Source of the DNA: Citrobacter freundii ATCC 8090 = MTCC 1658 = NBRC 12681
GTDB lineage: Bacteria; Pseudomonadota; Gammaproteobacteria; Enterobacterales; Enterobacteriaceae
Assembly: GCF_011064845.1 (NCBI RefSeq)
Contig: NZ_CP049015.1
Span: 4,464,001 to 4,528,000, forward strand
Direction of reading: 5' to 3'
Length of the DNA: 64,000 nucleotides
A program made the position numbers and the translations under genes. Positions 36,145-47,075 of the stretch are shown in pieces; the first letter of the stretch is position 1, and each line of letters begins with the position of its first letter. The notes beneath the pieces are model-generated. The model saw only the letters and a program-made list of their open reading frames with translations, did no database searches and had not been told where the DNA came from.

Positions 36145-36172
36145 GCAGAGATTTTCTTACTGCTAATTTTTC

Positions 36173-37884
<1,712 letters not shown>

Positions 37885-37888
37885 AAAT

Positions 37889-37900
37889 TGTTAAAGAGCA
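37889..37900 (-). promoter_or_regulatory. boxA antitermination site in the rrn leader
   Basis: TGCTCTTTAACA on the minus strand, between P2 and 16S. It is the canonical leader boxA of rrn operons. Confidence 0.9.
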
Positions 37901-37938
37901 GTTGCGACGCGCTTTAGCGCTCTGTCGCGAGGTGGCGT

Positions 37939-37966
37939 ATATTACGCTTTCCTCTTTCAGAGTCAA
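37939..37966 (-). promoter_or_regulatory. rrn promoter P2
   Basis: -35 TTGACT (37966-37961), 16-base spacer and -10 TAATAT (37944-37939) on the minus strand, with the layout of E. coli rrn P2. Confidence 0.9.
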
Positions 37967-38047
37967 CCCTCATTTTCAGGTTTTTCTCTTCAACCGAACC
38001 GGCTGTTTGTGTGAAGTGATTCACATCCGCCGTGTCGATGGAGGCGC

Positions 38048-38075
38048 ATTATAGGGAGTTTCCTGTGGCCCGCAA
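38048..38075 (-). promoter_or_regulatory. rrn promoter P1
   Basis: -35 TTGCGG (38075-38070), 16-base spacer and -10 TATAAT (38053-38048), followed by the GC-rich discriminator GCGCCTCC, which makes P1 sensitive to ppGpp and DksA. The sequence upstream (38080-38200) should hold the UP element and Fis sites; fis is in the same window. Confidence 0.92.
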
Positions 38076-38355
38076 CCCTTAAATGACAGAAAAATGACTG
38101 ACTGCTGCATTCCACAGCAAAACCCCGCCTTATACCCATTTACGCACAGAGTTATCCACAATCGTAAGCAAATTATCTGTCAGCGTCCCTGAAAAAGGAG
38201 AGAACCGGTATGAAAACTTCTATATAGAAAGAAATTCACTCTACGCTATATAAAGAAGAAGGGCTGACAACTTAAGCTCCATAATCCCTACCACCTTTGA
38301 ATTACGCCCTCCATCAGGCGATAATACCCGCACAAACCGTGATTCCAGGACCGTG
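38076..38355. promoter_or_regulatory. rrn-dcuS divergent intergenic region
   Basis: About 280 bases between rrn P1 and dcuS, which point away from each other. It should contain rrn Fis/UP sites and the dcuS promoter. I could not assign a dcuS promoter with confidence. A consensus DnaA box TTATCCACA at 38152-38160 is present and may be chance. This is also the place where gene order departs from K-12. Confidence 0.5.
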
Positions 38356-39987
38356 ATGAGACACTCACTGCAACGTACTGCTATACGCAAACGCCCGATG
38401 AAGCTTGGCACCACCGTGATCCTCATGGTTAGTGCAGTTCTCTTCTCCGTGCTGCTTGTCGTTCATCTGATTTATTTCTCGCAAATTAGCAATATGACGC
38501 GCGATGCGTTAGCGAGTAAAGCGCTTGCCGTCGCGCGAACGTTGGCCAACTCTCCGGAGATCCGCCAGGGACTAATGAAAAAGCCCGAGGAAAGCGGTAT
38601 TCAGGCGATTGCCCAGGCGGTGAATAAGAGCAACGATTTTTTGTTCATCGTCGTCACCGATATGCAAAGCATTCGTTACTCCCATCCCGAAGCACAGCGA
38701 ATCGGCCAGCCATTTAAAGGCGATGACATTTTGCTGGCCCTGCAAGGTAAAGAGAATGTCGCCATTAATCGCGGGTTTCTGGCTAAAGCCCTGCGGGTAT
38801 TCACCCCTATATATGACGAACATCACCAGCAAATTGGCGTGGTAGCGATCGGTCTTGAGCTAAGCAGAGTTGCTGAACAGATCAATAACAGCCGCGGCAG
38901 CATCATCTGGTCAATCTTATTTGGCGTGCTGGTTGGGCTGCTCGGCACATGGATATTCGTTAAGGTCCTCAAACGCATTCTGTTTGGTCTGGAACCTTAT
39001 GAAATCTCCAATCTGTTCGAACAACGCCAGGCAATGCTGCACTCTATAAAGGAAGGTGTCATTGCCGTTGACGAGTGCGGTGAAGTGACGTTGATTAACC
39101 AAGCTGCGCAGGAGCTGCTGGATTATCACAAATCACAAGATGATGCCCAGCTCTCCACGCTCAGCCATGCGTGGTCACAAGTGGTCGATTTTTCACAGGT
39201 ACTACATGACGGAACGCCGCGCCGCGATGAAGAGATCATGGTGAAGGATCGGCTACTCTTAATTAACACGGTCCCGGTACTCAGCAACGGTAAAATCATC
39301 GGCGCCATTTCAACCTTCAGAGATAAGACTGAAGTCCGAAAGTTAATGCAACGCCTGGACGGTATGGTCAACTATGCCGATGCACTTCGTGAACGATCCC
39401 ACGAATTCATGAATAAATTGCACGTGATTCTGGGATTATTGCATCTGAAAAGTTATAAGCAGCTTGAAAATTACATCCTAAAGACCGCGAACAATTATCA
39501 GGAAGAAATTGGCTCACTGTTAGGAAAAATAAAATCTCCGGTGATCGCAGGATTTTTACTCAGTAAGATTAATCGCACATCTGATTTAGGCCATAGCCTG
39601 GTCATCAGCAATGAAAGCCAGCTACCGGAGAATAACAACGAAGATCAGGTGGCGGTGCTGATTACCGTTCTGGGGAATCTGATTGAAAACGCCCTGGAGG
39701 CGCTAGGTCAAGAACCTGGTGGTGAGATCAGCATATCCTTGCATTATCGACACGGCTGGTTGCATTGCGAAGTGAATGACGATGGTCCGGGGATCGCCCC
39801 CGAAAACATTGAGCACATCTTTGAGAAGGGCGTTTCGTCAAAAGGAACCGAACGGGGCGTAGGTTTAGCGCTTGTTAAACAACAGGTTGAAAACGTTGGC
39901 GGCAATATATCCGTCGAGTCTGAACCTGGGATCTTCACCCAATTTTTTGTACAGTTACCGTGGAATAGTGAGAGGGCCAGCAGATGA
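38356..39987 (+). CDS. dcuS: C4-dicarboxylate/citrate sensor histidine kinase DcuS
   Basis: A 543-residue membrane kinase, the same length as E. coli DcuS. TM1 (about 20-42) and TM2 (about 182-203) flank a periplasmic PAS (PASp) domain. The ligand residues known in E. coli, R107, H110, R147 and F149, are all present. A cytoplasmic PAS follows, then the phosphorylated histidine at about 349 in RERSHEFMNKLHV and an HATPase domain with NLIENALEAL and DDGPGIAP. It senses fumarate, malate, succinate and related acids and activates DcuR. I use ATG 38356, with AGGA five bases upstream, instead of the GTG just before it. It overlaps dcuR by four bases (ATGA). Confidence 0.97.
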   Translation: MRHSLQRTAIRKRPMKLGTTVILMVSAVLFSVLLVVHLIYFSQISNMTRDALASKALAVARTLANSPEIRQGLMKKPEESGIQAIAQAVNKSNDFLFIVVTDMQSIRYSHPEAQRIGQPFKGDDILLALQGKENVAINRGFLAKALRVFTPIYDEHHQQIGVVAIGLELSRVAEQINNSRGSIIWSILFGVLVGLLGTWIFVKVLKRILFGLEPYEISNLFEQRQAMLHSIKEGVIAVDECGEVTLINQAAQELLDYHKSQDDAQLSTLSHAWSQVVDFSQVLHDGTPRRDEEIMVKDRLLLINTVPVLSNGKIIGAISTFRDKTEVRKLMQRLDGMVNYADALRERSHEFMNKLHVILGLLHLKSYKQLENYILKTANNYQEEIGSLLGKIKSPVIAGFLLSKINRTSDLGHSLVISNESQLPENNNEDQVAVLITVLGNLIENALEALGQEPGGEISISLHYRHGWLHCEVNDDGPGIAPENIEHIFEKGVSSKGTERGVGLALVKQQVENVGGNISVESEPGIFTQFFVQLPWNSERASR

Positions 39988-40703
39988 TCAATGTCTTAAT
40001 TGTCGATGACGATGCAATGGTAGCGGAATTAAACCGTCGTTATGTCGCGCAACTCTCCGGTTTTCACTGCTGCGGCACAGCCTCCACGCTGGAGAAAGCA
40101 AAAGAGATAATCTTTCATAGCGGTCATCATATCGATCTGATTTTGCTAGATATTTATATGCAAAAAGAAAACGGCCTGGACCTGCTACCGGTTCTGCACA
40201 GTGAAGGTTGCAAGTGCGATGTCATCGTCATCTCTTCTGCAGCCGATGCCACCACCATTAAAGATTCACTTCACTACGGCGTCGTTGACTACTTGATCAA
40301 ACCTTTCCAGGCGTCCCGGTTTGAAGAGGCGCTCACCGGCTGGCTACAGAAAAAAACTGAGATGGAAAAGCATCAGTACTATGAACAGTCTGAGCTTGAC
40401 CAGTTGATTCACGGCAGCTCCTCCAATGAACAAGAAACGCGGCGCTTACCCAAAGGATTAACGCCACAAACGTTGCGCACGTTGTGCCAGTGGATTGATG
40501 AGCACCAGGATCAGGAGTTCTCCACGGATGAGCTGGCTAACGAGGTCAATATCTCGCGCGTCTCTTGCCGTAAATACCTTATCTGGCTCGTCAATTGTCA
40601 CATCTTATTTACCAGCATCCATTATGGCGTGACCGGCAGACCTGTTTATCGTTATCGCGTGCAGGCTGAACACTACTCATTGCTTAAACAATATTGCCAA
40701 TAA
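39984..40703 (+). CDS. dcuR: Response regulator DcuR
   Basis: A 239-residue CitB-family regulator, the same length as in E. coli. The receiver domain has the acidic pocket DDD (8-10), the phosphorylation site D56 (LLLDIYM) and K107 in LIKPF. A C-terminal helix-turn-helix follows (about 165-215, STDELANEVNISRVSCRKYLIWL region). DcuR activates dcuB, fumB, frdABCD and dctA. It is coupled to dcuS by an ATGA overlap and precedes its target dcuB in the same direction. Confidence 0.97.
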   Translation: MINVLIVDDDAMVAELNRRYVAQLSGFHCCGTASTLEKAKEIIFHSGHHIDLILLDIYMQKENGLDLLPVLHSEGCKCDVIVISSAADATTIKDSLHYGVVDYLIKPFQASRFEEALTGWLQKKTEMEKHQYYEQSELDQLIHGSSSNEQETRRLPKGLTPQTLRTLCQWIDEHQDQEFSTDELANEVNISRVSCRKYLIWLVNCHILFTSIHYGVTGRPVYRYRVQAEHYSLLKQYCQ

Positions 40704-41419
40704 ATACACTTGGGATTATTTGTTATTTGAAAGTAACAATTATTAAAATAATGAAAAATCCCTATTTCACCAGCTGACACTGCAAAATTATAAATTTGCG
40801 TTAGATCAAATATATTTGTATCCGGCATGTTAAATGTATTATTTTAATATTAACAAATATCACACTGTTTTTAATTTCAAAATCGCTAACAAAAGTTAAT
40901 TAAGTATTATCTAACTCGCAGAGTGTGTATTTTTACCCATAAAGGATTAGTCTGAAATTAACCAGACATACAAAATCTAGACTGGTAGCAATGGAGACCA
41001 TGCTACGTACCATGGACACCGTACATTTTTGTGAGCAAATAAAAGTATCCGCACGCCGACTTCATCACATCATGAAATGGCGTGACCGTGATCACATAAA
41101 TAACCCACTCACTCATTCTGTCGGTGGTTCATGTAATAGCGGAAAACGCAAAATAGATAAATTACAGCGTCAACCGCGGCTCTCCATGTTCAGCTCTGCT
41201 TCCCATCGCCTGAGGATTCTCTCCTCTGATCAAAGCCACAGAAAAAACCAAATATCGCCATAACTTTAAAAAAAAATTCTAGCAAGACATTTGAACATTA
41301 ATCGCAAATATGGACATATCGAATACTGACCATTTTTTGATGCTTATTCTGGCAAAAAAGAATGTGGCACAGATCCATTTTTCAAAAAATTGACTGGGTT
41401 TTTCGCGAGGGTAAATAAA
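40704..41419 (+). promoter_or_regulatory. dcuR-dcuB intergenic region, dcuB-fumB control region
   Basis: A 716-base AT-rich gap. It contains a CRP-like site (listed separately) and TTGCG-TTAG-ATCAA at 40796-40809, an 8 of 10 match to an FNR site. DcuR sites are expected near dcuB but I could not identify them. E. coli dcuB is controlled by FNR, CRP, NarL and DcuR. A 90-codon open frame (40991-41263) spans the CRP-like site and looks accidental. Confidence 0.6.
41081..41096. promoter_or_regulatory. CRP-like site upstream of dcuB
   Basis: CGTGA-CCGTGA-TCACA matches the CRP consensus TGTGA-N6-TCACA at nine of ten positions. It lies about 340 bases before the dcuB start, further than a class I or II activator site normally is. 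A role in dcuB catabolite control is therefore inference. Confidence 0.6.
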
Positions 41420-42760
41420 ATGTTATTTAGTATACAACTTCTCATAATATTAATATGTTTGTTTTATGGCGCCAGAAAGGGCGGTATCGCGCTGGGTTTA
41501 TTAGGCGGTATCGGCCTGGTCATTCTGGTTTTCGTTTTCCATCTCCAGCCGGGTAAACCACCTGTAGATGTCATGCTGGTTATTATTGCCGTGGTGGCCG
41601 CATCGGCAACCTTACAAGCCTCCGGCGGTCTTGACGTTATGCTGCAAATCGCTGAAAAGCTGCTGCGCCGTAACCCAAAATATGTTTCCATCGTCGCACC
41701 TTTCGTTACCTGCACCCTGACGATTCTCTGCGGTACAGGGCACGTGGTATACACCATCCTGCCAATCATTTATGACGTTGCCATTAAGAACAATATTCGC
41801 CCGGAACGTCCGATGGCGGCGAGTTCTATCGGTGCGCAGATGGGGATTATCGCCAGCCCGGTTTCTGTAGCCGTTGTGTCACTGGTAGCAATGCTGGGTA
41901 ACGTAACGTTTGAAGGCAAGCATCTCGAATTCCTCGACCTGCTCAGCATCACCATCCCGTCTACCTTGTTGGGTATCCTGGCGATCGGTATCTTCAGTTG
42001 GTTCCGTGGTAAAGATCTGGATAAAGATGAAGAGTTCCAGAAGTTCATTTCTGTACCTGAAAACCACAACTATGTGTATGGCGATACCGCCACGCTGTTA
42101 GACAAAAAGCTGCCGAAAAGCAACTGGCTGGCCATGTGGATCTTCCTTGCCGCTATCGCCGTTGTTGCCGTACTCGGCGCGTTCTCTGAGCTGCGCCCTA
42201 CCTTTAGCGGCAAACCACTGTCAATGGTACTGGTTATCCAGATGTTCATGCTGCTGACGGGTGCGCTGATTATTATCCTGACGAAGACCAATCCCGCTTC
42301 AATATCTAAAAACGAAGTCTTCCGTTCCGGTATGATCGCGATTGTGGCGGTGTACGGTATTGCCTGGATGGCCGAAACAATGTTCGGCGCGCACATGACA
42401 GAAATCGAAGGTGTGCTGGGCAATATGGTGAAAGAGTATCCGTGGGCCTATGCAATTGTTCTGCTGCTGGTATCCAAATTTGTAAACTCCCAGGCAGCAG
42501 CGCTGGCAGCGATTGTTCCGGTCGCACTGGCAATCGGGGTTGATCCAGCGTACATCGTGGCTTCCGCTCCGGCATGTTACGGTTACTACATTCTGCCGAC
42601 CTACCCGAGCGACCTGGCGGCTATTCAGTTTGACCGCTCTGGCACCACCCACATCGGCCGCTTCGTTATCAACCACAGCTTCATTCTGCCTGGTTTGATC
42701 GGCGTAAGCGTATCCTGTGTCTTTGGTTGGATCTTCGCCGCAATGTACGGTTTCCTGTAA
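41420..42760 (+). CDS. dcuB: Anaerobic C4-dicarboxylate transporter DcuB
   Basis: A 446-residue inner-membrane antiporter that exchanges fumarate or malate for succinate in fumarate respiration. In E. coli it also acts as co-sensor with DcuS. The protein has about 12 hydrophobic segments and is nearly identical to E. coli DcuB, including [15 protein letters not shown] and [17 protein letters not shown]. The start [11 protein letters not shown] has GAGGG upstream; an open extension of ten codons is not conserved. fumB follows after 96 bases. Confidence 0.98.
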   Translation: MLFSIQLLIILICLFYGARKGGIALGLLGGIGLVILVFVFHLQPGKPPVDVMLVIIAVVAASATLQASGGLDVMLQIAEKLLRRNPKYVSIVAPFVTCTLTILCGTGHVVYTILPIIYDVAIKNNIRPERPMAASSIGAQMGIIASPVSVAVVSLVAMLGNVTFEGKHLEFLDLLSITIPSTLLGILAIGIFSWFRGKDLDKDEEFQKFISVPENHNYVYGDTATLLDKKLPKSNWLAMWIFLAAIAVVAVLGAFSELRPTFSGKPLSMVLVIQMFMLLTGALIIILTKTNPASISKNEVFRSGMIAIVAVYGIAWMAETMFGAHMTEIEGVLGNMVKEYPWAYAIVLLLVSKFVNSQAAALAAIVPVALAIGVDPAYIVASAPACYGYYILPTYPSDLAAIQFDRSGTTHIGRFVINHSFILPGLIGVSVSCVFGWIFAAMYGFL

Positions 42761-42856
42761 TCACAGTTCGCGTGCCGTCCGCGTTGGTACGGCACGCCAC
42801 CATTAAGACACAGAGAATTTTAAAATTCCTGAGAAAAATGAAAAGGCTGGAAGCAA

Positions 42857-44503
42857 ATGTCAAAAGTTGAATTCACTTACCAGGCGGCTTTCCCACTGGG
42901 GGAAGACAAAACTGAGTACTACCTGCTGACATCCGATCACGTCAGTGTCGGCGAGTTTGAAGGCGAAACAATCCTGAAAGTAGCTCCTGAAGCACTTACG
43001 CTACTGGCCCAACAAGCCTTCCACGATGCCTCCTTCATGCTCCGCCCAGAACACCAACAGCAAGTCGCCTCAATTCTCCATGATCCCGAAGCCAGCGAAA
43101 ACGATAAGTACGTGGCGCTGCAGTTCCTGAGAAACTCCGAAATCGCCGCCAAAGGCGTGTTGCCAACCTGCCAGGACACCGGTACGGCAATTATCATGGG
43201 TAAAAAAGGTCAGCGCGTTTGGACCGGCGGCGGCGATGAAGCGGCCCTCTCCAAAGGCGTATTTAATACCTATATTGAAGATAACCTGCGCTACTCGCAA
43301 AACGCGGCGCTGGATATGTACAAAGAAGTGAATACCGGCACCAACCTGCCCGCACAAATCGATCTGTACAGCGTGGACGGTGACGAATACAAATTCCTGT
43401 GCGTGGCCAAAGGCGGCGGCTCAGCCAACAAAACCTATCTGTATCAGGAAACCAAAGCGCTGCTGACTCCCGGCAAACTGAAAAACTTCCTGGTTGAGAA
43501 AATGCGCACGCTGGGTACTGCAGCTTGCCCGCCGTATCACATCGCATTCGTCATTGGCGGGACGTCAGCGGAAAGTACCCTTAAAACGGTGAAATTGGCC
43601 AGCACACACTACTATGACGCGCTGCCGACTGAAGGTAATGCTCACGGCCAGGCGTTCCGCGATCTGCAACTAGAACAGGAACTGCTGATCGAGGCACAGA
43701 AACTCGGCCTTGGCGCTCAGTTTGGCGGGAAATACTTCGCACATGATATCCGCGTGATCCGCCTGCCTCGCCACGGCGCATCCTGCCCGGTTGGTATGGG
43801 CGTTTCTTGCTCCGCAGACCGTAATATTAAAGCCAAGATTAACCGCGAAGGGATCTGGATTGAAAAACTGGAACATAACCCAGGTCAGTACATTCCGGAA
43901 TCTCTGCGCCAGGCGGGTGAAGGTGAAGTGGTTAAAGTTGACCTTAACCGCCCGATGAAAGAGATCCTCGCTCAGCTCTCTCAGTACCCGGTTTCTACTC
44001 GTCTGTCACTGAGCGGTACTATCATTGTCGGTCGTGACATTGCCCACGCGAAGTTAAAAGAACGTATTGAGTCCGGCGAAGGTTTACCGCAGTACGTGAA
44101 AGATCATCCGATCTACTACGCGGGTCCGGCCAAAACGCCTGCAGGCTATCCGTCCGGTTCTTTAGGCCCAACCACCGCGGGTCGTATGGACTCCTACGTT
44201 GACCTGTTGCAGTCTCACGGCGGCAGCATGATCATGTTGGCGAAAGGTAACCGCAGTCAGCAAGTGACTGACGCCTGCCACAAACACGGCGGCTTCTACT
44301 TAGGCAGCATCGGTGGTCCGGCAGCGGTACTGGCGCAGCAGAGCATTAAGCATCTGGAATGCGTGGAATACCCGGAGCTGGGAATGGAAGCTATCTGGAA
44401 AATCGAAGTAGAAGATTTCCCTGCTTTCATCCTGGTCGATGACAAAGGCAACGATTTCTTCCAGCAAATCGTCAGCAAACAATGCGCTAACTGCGCGAAG
44501 TAA
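42857..44503 (+). CDS. fumB: Class I fumarate hydratase FumB (anaerobic)
   Basis: A 548-residue iron-sulfur fumarase, the same length as E. coli FumB. It interconverts malate and fumarate to feed fumarate reductase. The [4Fe-4S] ligand cysteines are seen in PTCQDTG (about 105), TAACPPYH (about 224) and GASCPVGMG (about 318). An N-terminal alpha domain is followed by the C-terminal beta domain with the substrate loop [25 protein letters not shown]. Close linkage to dcuB rather than fumC, and to dcuSR, marks it as FumB and not FumA. Confidence 0.97.
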   Translation: MSKVEFTYQAAFPLGEDKTEYYLLTSDHVSVGEFEGETILKVAPEALTLLAQQAFHDASFMLRPEHQQQVASILHDPEASENDKYVALQFLRNSEIAAKGVLPTCQDTGTAIIMGKKGQRVWTGGGDEAALSKGVFNTYIEDNLRYSQNAALDMYKEVNTGTNLPAQIDLYSVDGDEYKFLCVAKGGGSANKTYLYQETKALLTPGKLKNFLVEKMRTLGTAACPPYHIAFVIGGTSAESTLKTVKLASTHYYDALPTEGNAHGQAFRDLQLEQELLIEAQKLGLGAQFGGKYFAHDIRVIRLPRHGASCPVGMGVSCSADRNIKAKINREGIWIEKLEHNPGQYIPESLRQAGEGEVVKVDLNRPMKEILAQLSQYPVSTRLSLSGTIIVGRDIAHAKLKERIESGEGLPQYVKDHPIYYAGPAKTPAGYPSGSLGPTTAGRMDSYVDLLQSHGGSMIMLAKGNRSQQVTDACHKHGGFYLGSIGGPAAVLAQQSIKHLECVEYPELGMEAIWKIEVEDFPAFILVDDKGNDFFQQIVSKQCANCAK

Positions 44504-44650
44504 CCCATTCGGCCCGGCACTGGACTGGCACTAAATTTTTGGCGTCAGTCCAGCGATCCCCCCGGGCCAACTTTATCCCCCCATTTACTGGTATTGAATT
44601 TTTGCCGTTCACAGGGAATAGTGACCTTTTCCATTACGTGTGAATTCGCA

Positions 44651-45274
44651 ATGCTCCGCACTCTGAACCCCACAATCTTGCACACTGGCGCAGTATTCCT
44701 GGCGCTGATCCTTATCTACACCGGTATCTCTGCCTCGGAGAAAATCACCTGGCTGATGGAAGTCACGCCGGTCATTATTGTCGTACCGCTGTTGCTGGCT
44801 ACCATGAAGCAGTACCCATTGACGCCGCTGCTTTATACGTTGATTTTCTTGCACGCCATCATTCTGATGGTAGGCGGGATGTATACCTACGCCAAAGTTC
44901 CCGTCGGTTTTCAGGTTCAGGAATGGCTGGATCTCAGTCGTAACCCCTATGACAAGTTGGGTCACTTCTTCCAGGGGCTGGTACCAGCCCTGACGGCAAG
45001 AGAGATTTTAGTGCGCGGCAATATTGTCCGTGGTCGTAAGATGCTGGCATTTTTAGTCTGCTGCGTAGCACTGGCGATTAGCGCAATGTATGAACTGATC
45101 GAGTGGTGGGCAGCGCTGGCAATGGGACAAGGTGCGGAAGACTTCCTTGGCACGCAGGGTGACCCGTGGGATACCCAGTCGGACATGTTCTGCGCCCTGC
45201 TCGGCGCGTTAACAACGATCCTCGCGTTGGCGGGCTGGCACAATCGGCAGTTGAAAACGGCCGGAGAGCGCTAA
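44651..45274 (+). CDS. yjdF: YjdF inner-membrane protein (DUF2238)
   Basis: A protein of about 207 residues with six hydrophobic helices and a conserved polar block, NPYDKLGHFFQGLVPALTAREIL and YELIEWWAALAMGQGAEDFLGTQGDPWDTQSDM, typical of the YjdF/DUF2238 family of unknown function. The start is uncertain. ATG 44651 has a weak ribosome-binding site. A GTG at 44621 and a TTG at 44594 are in frame and would add 10 or 19 residues. It sits between fumB and the mel locus, as in E. coli. Confidence 0.9.
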   Translation: MLRTLNPTILHTGAVFLALILIYTGISASEKITWLMEVTPVIIVVPLLLATMKQYPLTPLLYTLIFLHAIILMVGGMYTYAKVPVGFQVQEWLDLSRNPYDKLGHFFQGLVPALTAREILVRGNIVRGRKMLAFLVCCVALAISAMYELIEWWAALAMGQGAEDFLGTQGDPWDTQSDMFCALLGALTTILALAGWHNRQLKTAGER

Positions 45275-45286
45275 CGCTTCTCCGGC
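45260..45286. terminator. Hairpin at the convergent ends of yjdF and the mel operon
   Basis: GCCGGAGAGCG / CGCTTCTCCGGC with loop CTAA and one bulge, overlapping the yjdF stop codon. A T-run is lacking, so this may be a weak two-way terminator or only a 3'-end stabilising hairpin. Confidence 0.45.
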
Positions 45287-45294
45287 AATCTGCG

Positions 45295-45549
45295 CTACCT
45301 ACTGCGATACTTGATAACCAGAATCGGCAAGGCGAACAACAGTGTCAGAAAGTTCGCCATGCTGACAGCGGTATCTTCAATCAATAACCCATAAGCCAGC
45401 CACAACACCAGCCCGCACACAAACATCACATACATTAAACCGGAGATACCCTGGGTGTTGCGGGTGGTAATAACCTTAATCGCCTGCGGCAAAAAAGAGA
45501 GCGTCGTCAGCGTTGCCGCCAGATAGCCAATCCAGGAATGCCACTCCAT
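45295..45549 (-). CDS. SemiSWEET family sugar transporter
   Basis: An 84-residue protein with three hydrophobic helices (about 5-24, 37-56 and 62-80) and the PQ-loop signature FLPQAIKVITTRNTQGIS (residues 19-36). This is the three-helix unit that dimerises in bacterial SemiSWEETs, facilitators for sugars such as sucrose or glucose. The ATG lies two bases after the melB stop codon, with AAGG nine bases upstream inside melB. It therefore looks like the third gene of a melA-melB operon. I do not know a SemiSWEET gene at this place in E. coli K-12. The link to melibiose or its galactose/glucose products is inference. Confidence 0.88.
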   Translation of the reverse strand: MEWHSWIGYLAATLTTLSFLPQAIKVITTRNTQGISGLMYVMFVCGLVLWLAYGLLIEDTAVSMANFLTLLFALPILVIKYRSR

Positions 45550-45551
45550 AG

Positions 45552-46983
45552 CTAGGCCTTCACATCGCTGGCCACTACCACCGGAATCTCCGGAGTATTC
45601 GACTGTTTGACGGGCGACGGCACTTTTCGGTACTTATCCAGCAGGTGGATCTGAATCTTACGCAGCATATCGCCATTCAACCGGTAGTAACGGAAATAGA
45701 GCACCAGTGTCACAACGAAAAAAAGCGTGGGCAGCGCGATCATGATGAACTGCATGCCGAGGATGGTCTCAGCAGATTGCGTCGCATTCGGAACATAACC
45801 AATCAATCCCAGCACCACCGCAATAAAGAAAGCGGAAAACGCCGAGCCACCTTTGACCACCATTGTCTGCACGGCATAGGCAATACTCTCGCAGCGGACG
45901 TTAAACTTGTATTCACCGTAATCTACGGTGTCCGCCACCATAATCACCTGCAGTACCCAGAACAGCGCCGTACCAATGTTCAGAAGGATCCCTGCGGTAA
46001 CAATCAGGAAAGTATTGTGGAATGCCCCCAGAGCCATAATCAGCAATACGCCTGCGCTGAGAACTGGCATAACCGAAGCGCCAGCCCACAGTACCCGGCG
46101 AGAAAGCGCCTTTGACAGACGGGGAAAGAGAATCAATGTCAGCAAGTTAGCTGCTCCGGCATAGGAGAGGTAGTATGGGAAAAGGTCAGCATCACCCACC
46201 ACGTAGGTGAAGTAGTAAATCGCAAAACCTGTAATGATATTGGACGCCACGTTGTAAGCCAGCGCCATCCCCAGCAGGCAGGAAAGCTGATCGTTTTTGT
46301 AGATAAGCGCAAGGATTGATTTCAGCGTCAGCCGGGTGCTGTCTGCGGTAGCTTCGCTGTCAGAGGAATACACTTCATGCACATTGCGCAAGGTTACGAG
46401 GGTAGAAACAATAAAAAATGCGATCAGCACCAGCGTAAACATCTGAAAACCGAACCCGCGATCCGCGCCGCCAACATAGTTTACAAAGGGTAGCGTCACG
46501 CCCGCGGTGACAAACCCGGCAAGGCTGGCGAAGAAACGGGGATACGGCACCAGTTGTTCACGCTCGCGTTTATCCAGCGTAATGGTTGGCACCAGTGACC
46601 AGAATGGAATATCCATAATGGTGTAGGTCATTCCCCATAAAATATACGTCACGCAAACAAATACGACCTGCGCAGTACCCTCAAAAAGATGTGCGCTAAA
46701 AAGCAAAAACAGCACCAATGAGTTCGCTCAGCGTACCGAGTAAAATCCAGGGTTTAAATTTTCCCCAGCGCGATCGGGTGGCATTCACTATCCACCCCAT
46801 CACCGGATCGTTAAACGCGTTCCATATTTTTGCCACCAGGAACAAGGTTCCGACGACGCCCACCGATAATCCCACCACGTCGGTGTAGTAATACATCAGA
46901 TACATGTACACAATACCGATAGCGAAATCCTTACCGAACGCTCCAAATCCGTAACTGAGTTTTGTTGTCAGAGAGATGCTCAT
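45552..46983 (-). pseudogene. melB: Melibiose permease MelB, one-base frameshift
   Basis: Two frames together cover the whole of MelB (about 473 residues; sodium/melibiose symporter of the GPH family). Residues 1-85, [18 protein letters not shown] to WILLGTL, read in one frame that stops at 46696 after 95 codons. From [16 protein letters not shown] onward the match continues in another frame to the normal C-terminus. Comparison with E. coli and Salmonella shows one extra base near 46728 (CTGAGCGAAC on the minus strand where CTGnnnAAC is expected). As written the permease is truncated after TM3 and should be inactive. The change is not in a homopolymer. Everything downstream is intact, so the lesion is recent or a sequencing error. 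Confidence 0.9.
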
Positions 46984-47043
46984 AGGGTATCGGGTCGCTG
47001 TTACCAGCGCCCGCCTTCTGTAAGAGGAAACGTCAGAGGTTAA

Positions 47044-47066
47044 ACGCCGGATGCTCTGCCCGGCGT
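47044..47066. repeat. Hairpin between melA and melB
   Basis: ACGCCGG / CCGGCGT, a 7-bp stem with a nine-base loop, in the 92-base gap between the two mel genes. It is REP-like and may stabilise the melA part of the transcript or reduce melB expression. Confidence 0.5.
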
Positions 47067-47075
47067 GATTGTGTA

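Noticed and set aside
38152..38160. Consensus DnaA box TTATCCACA near the rrn promoter
   Set aside because: A single nine-base match is expected about once in two such windows by chance, and no cluster or other origin feature is nearby.
40991..41263. 90-codon open frame in the dcuR-dcuB gap
   Set aside because: It runs over a CRP-like site, has basic low-information composition and no recognisable domain. A GGAG before the ATG is its only support.
44520..44560. Inverted repeat CTGGACTG/CAGTCCAG after fumB as a terminator
   Set aside because: The loop is long and there is no T-run after the second arm, so it is not convincing as a terminator.
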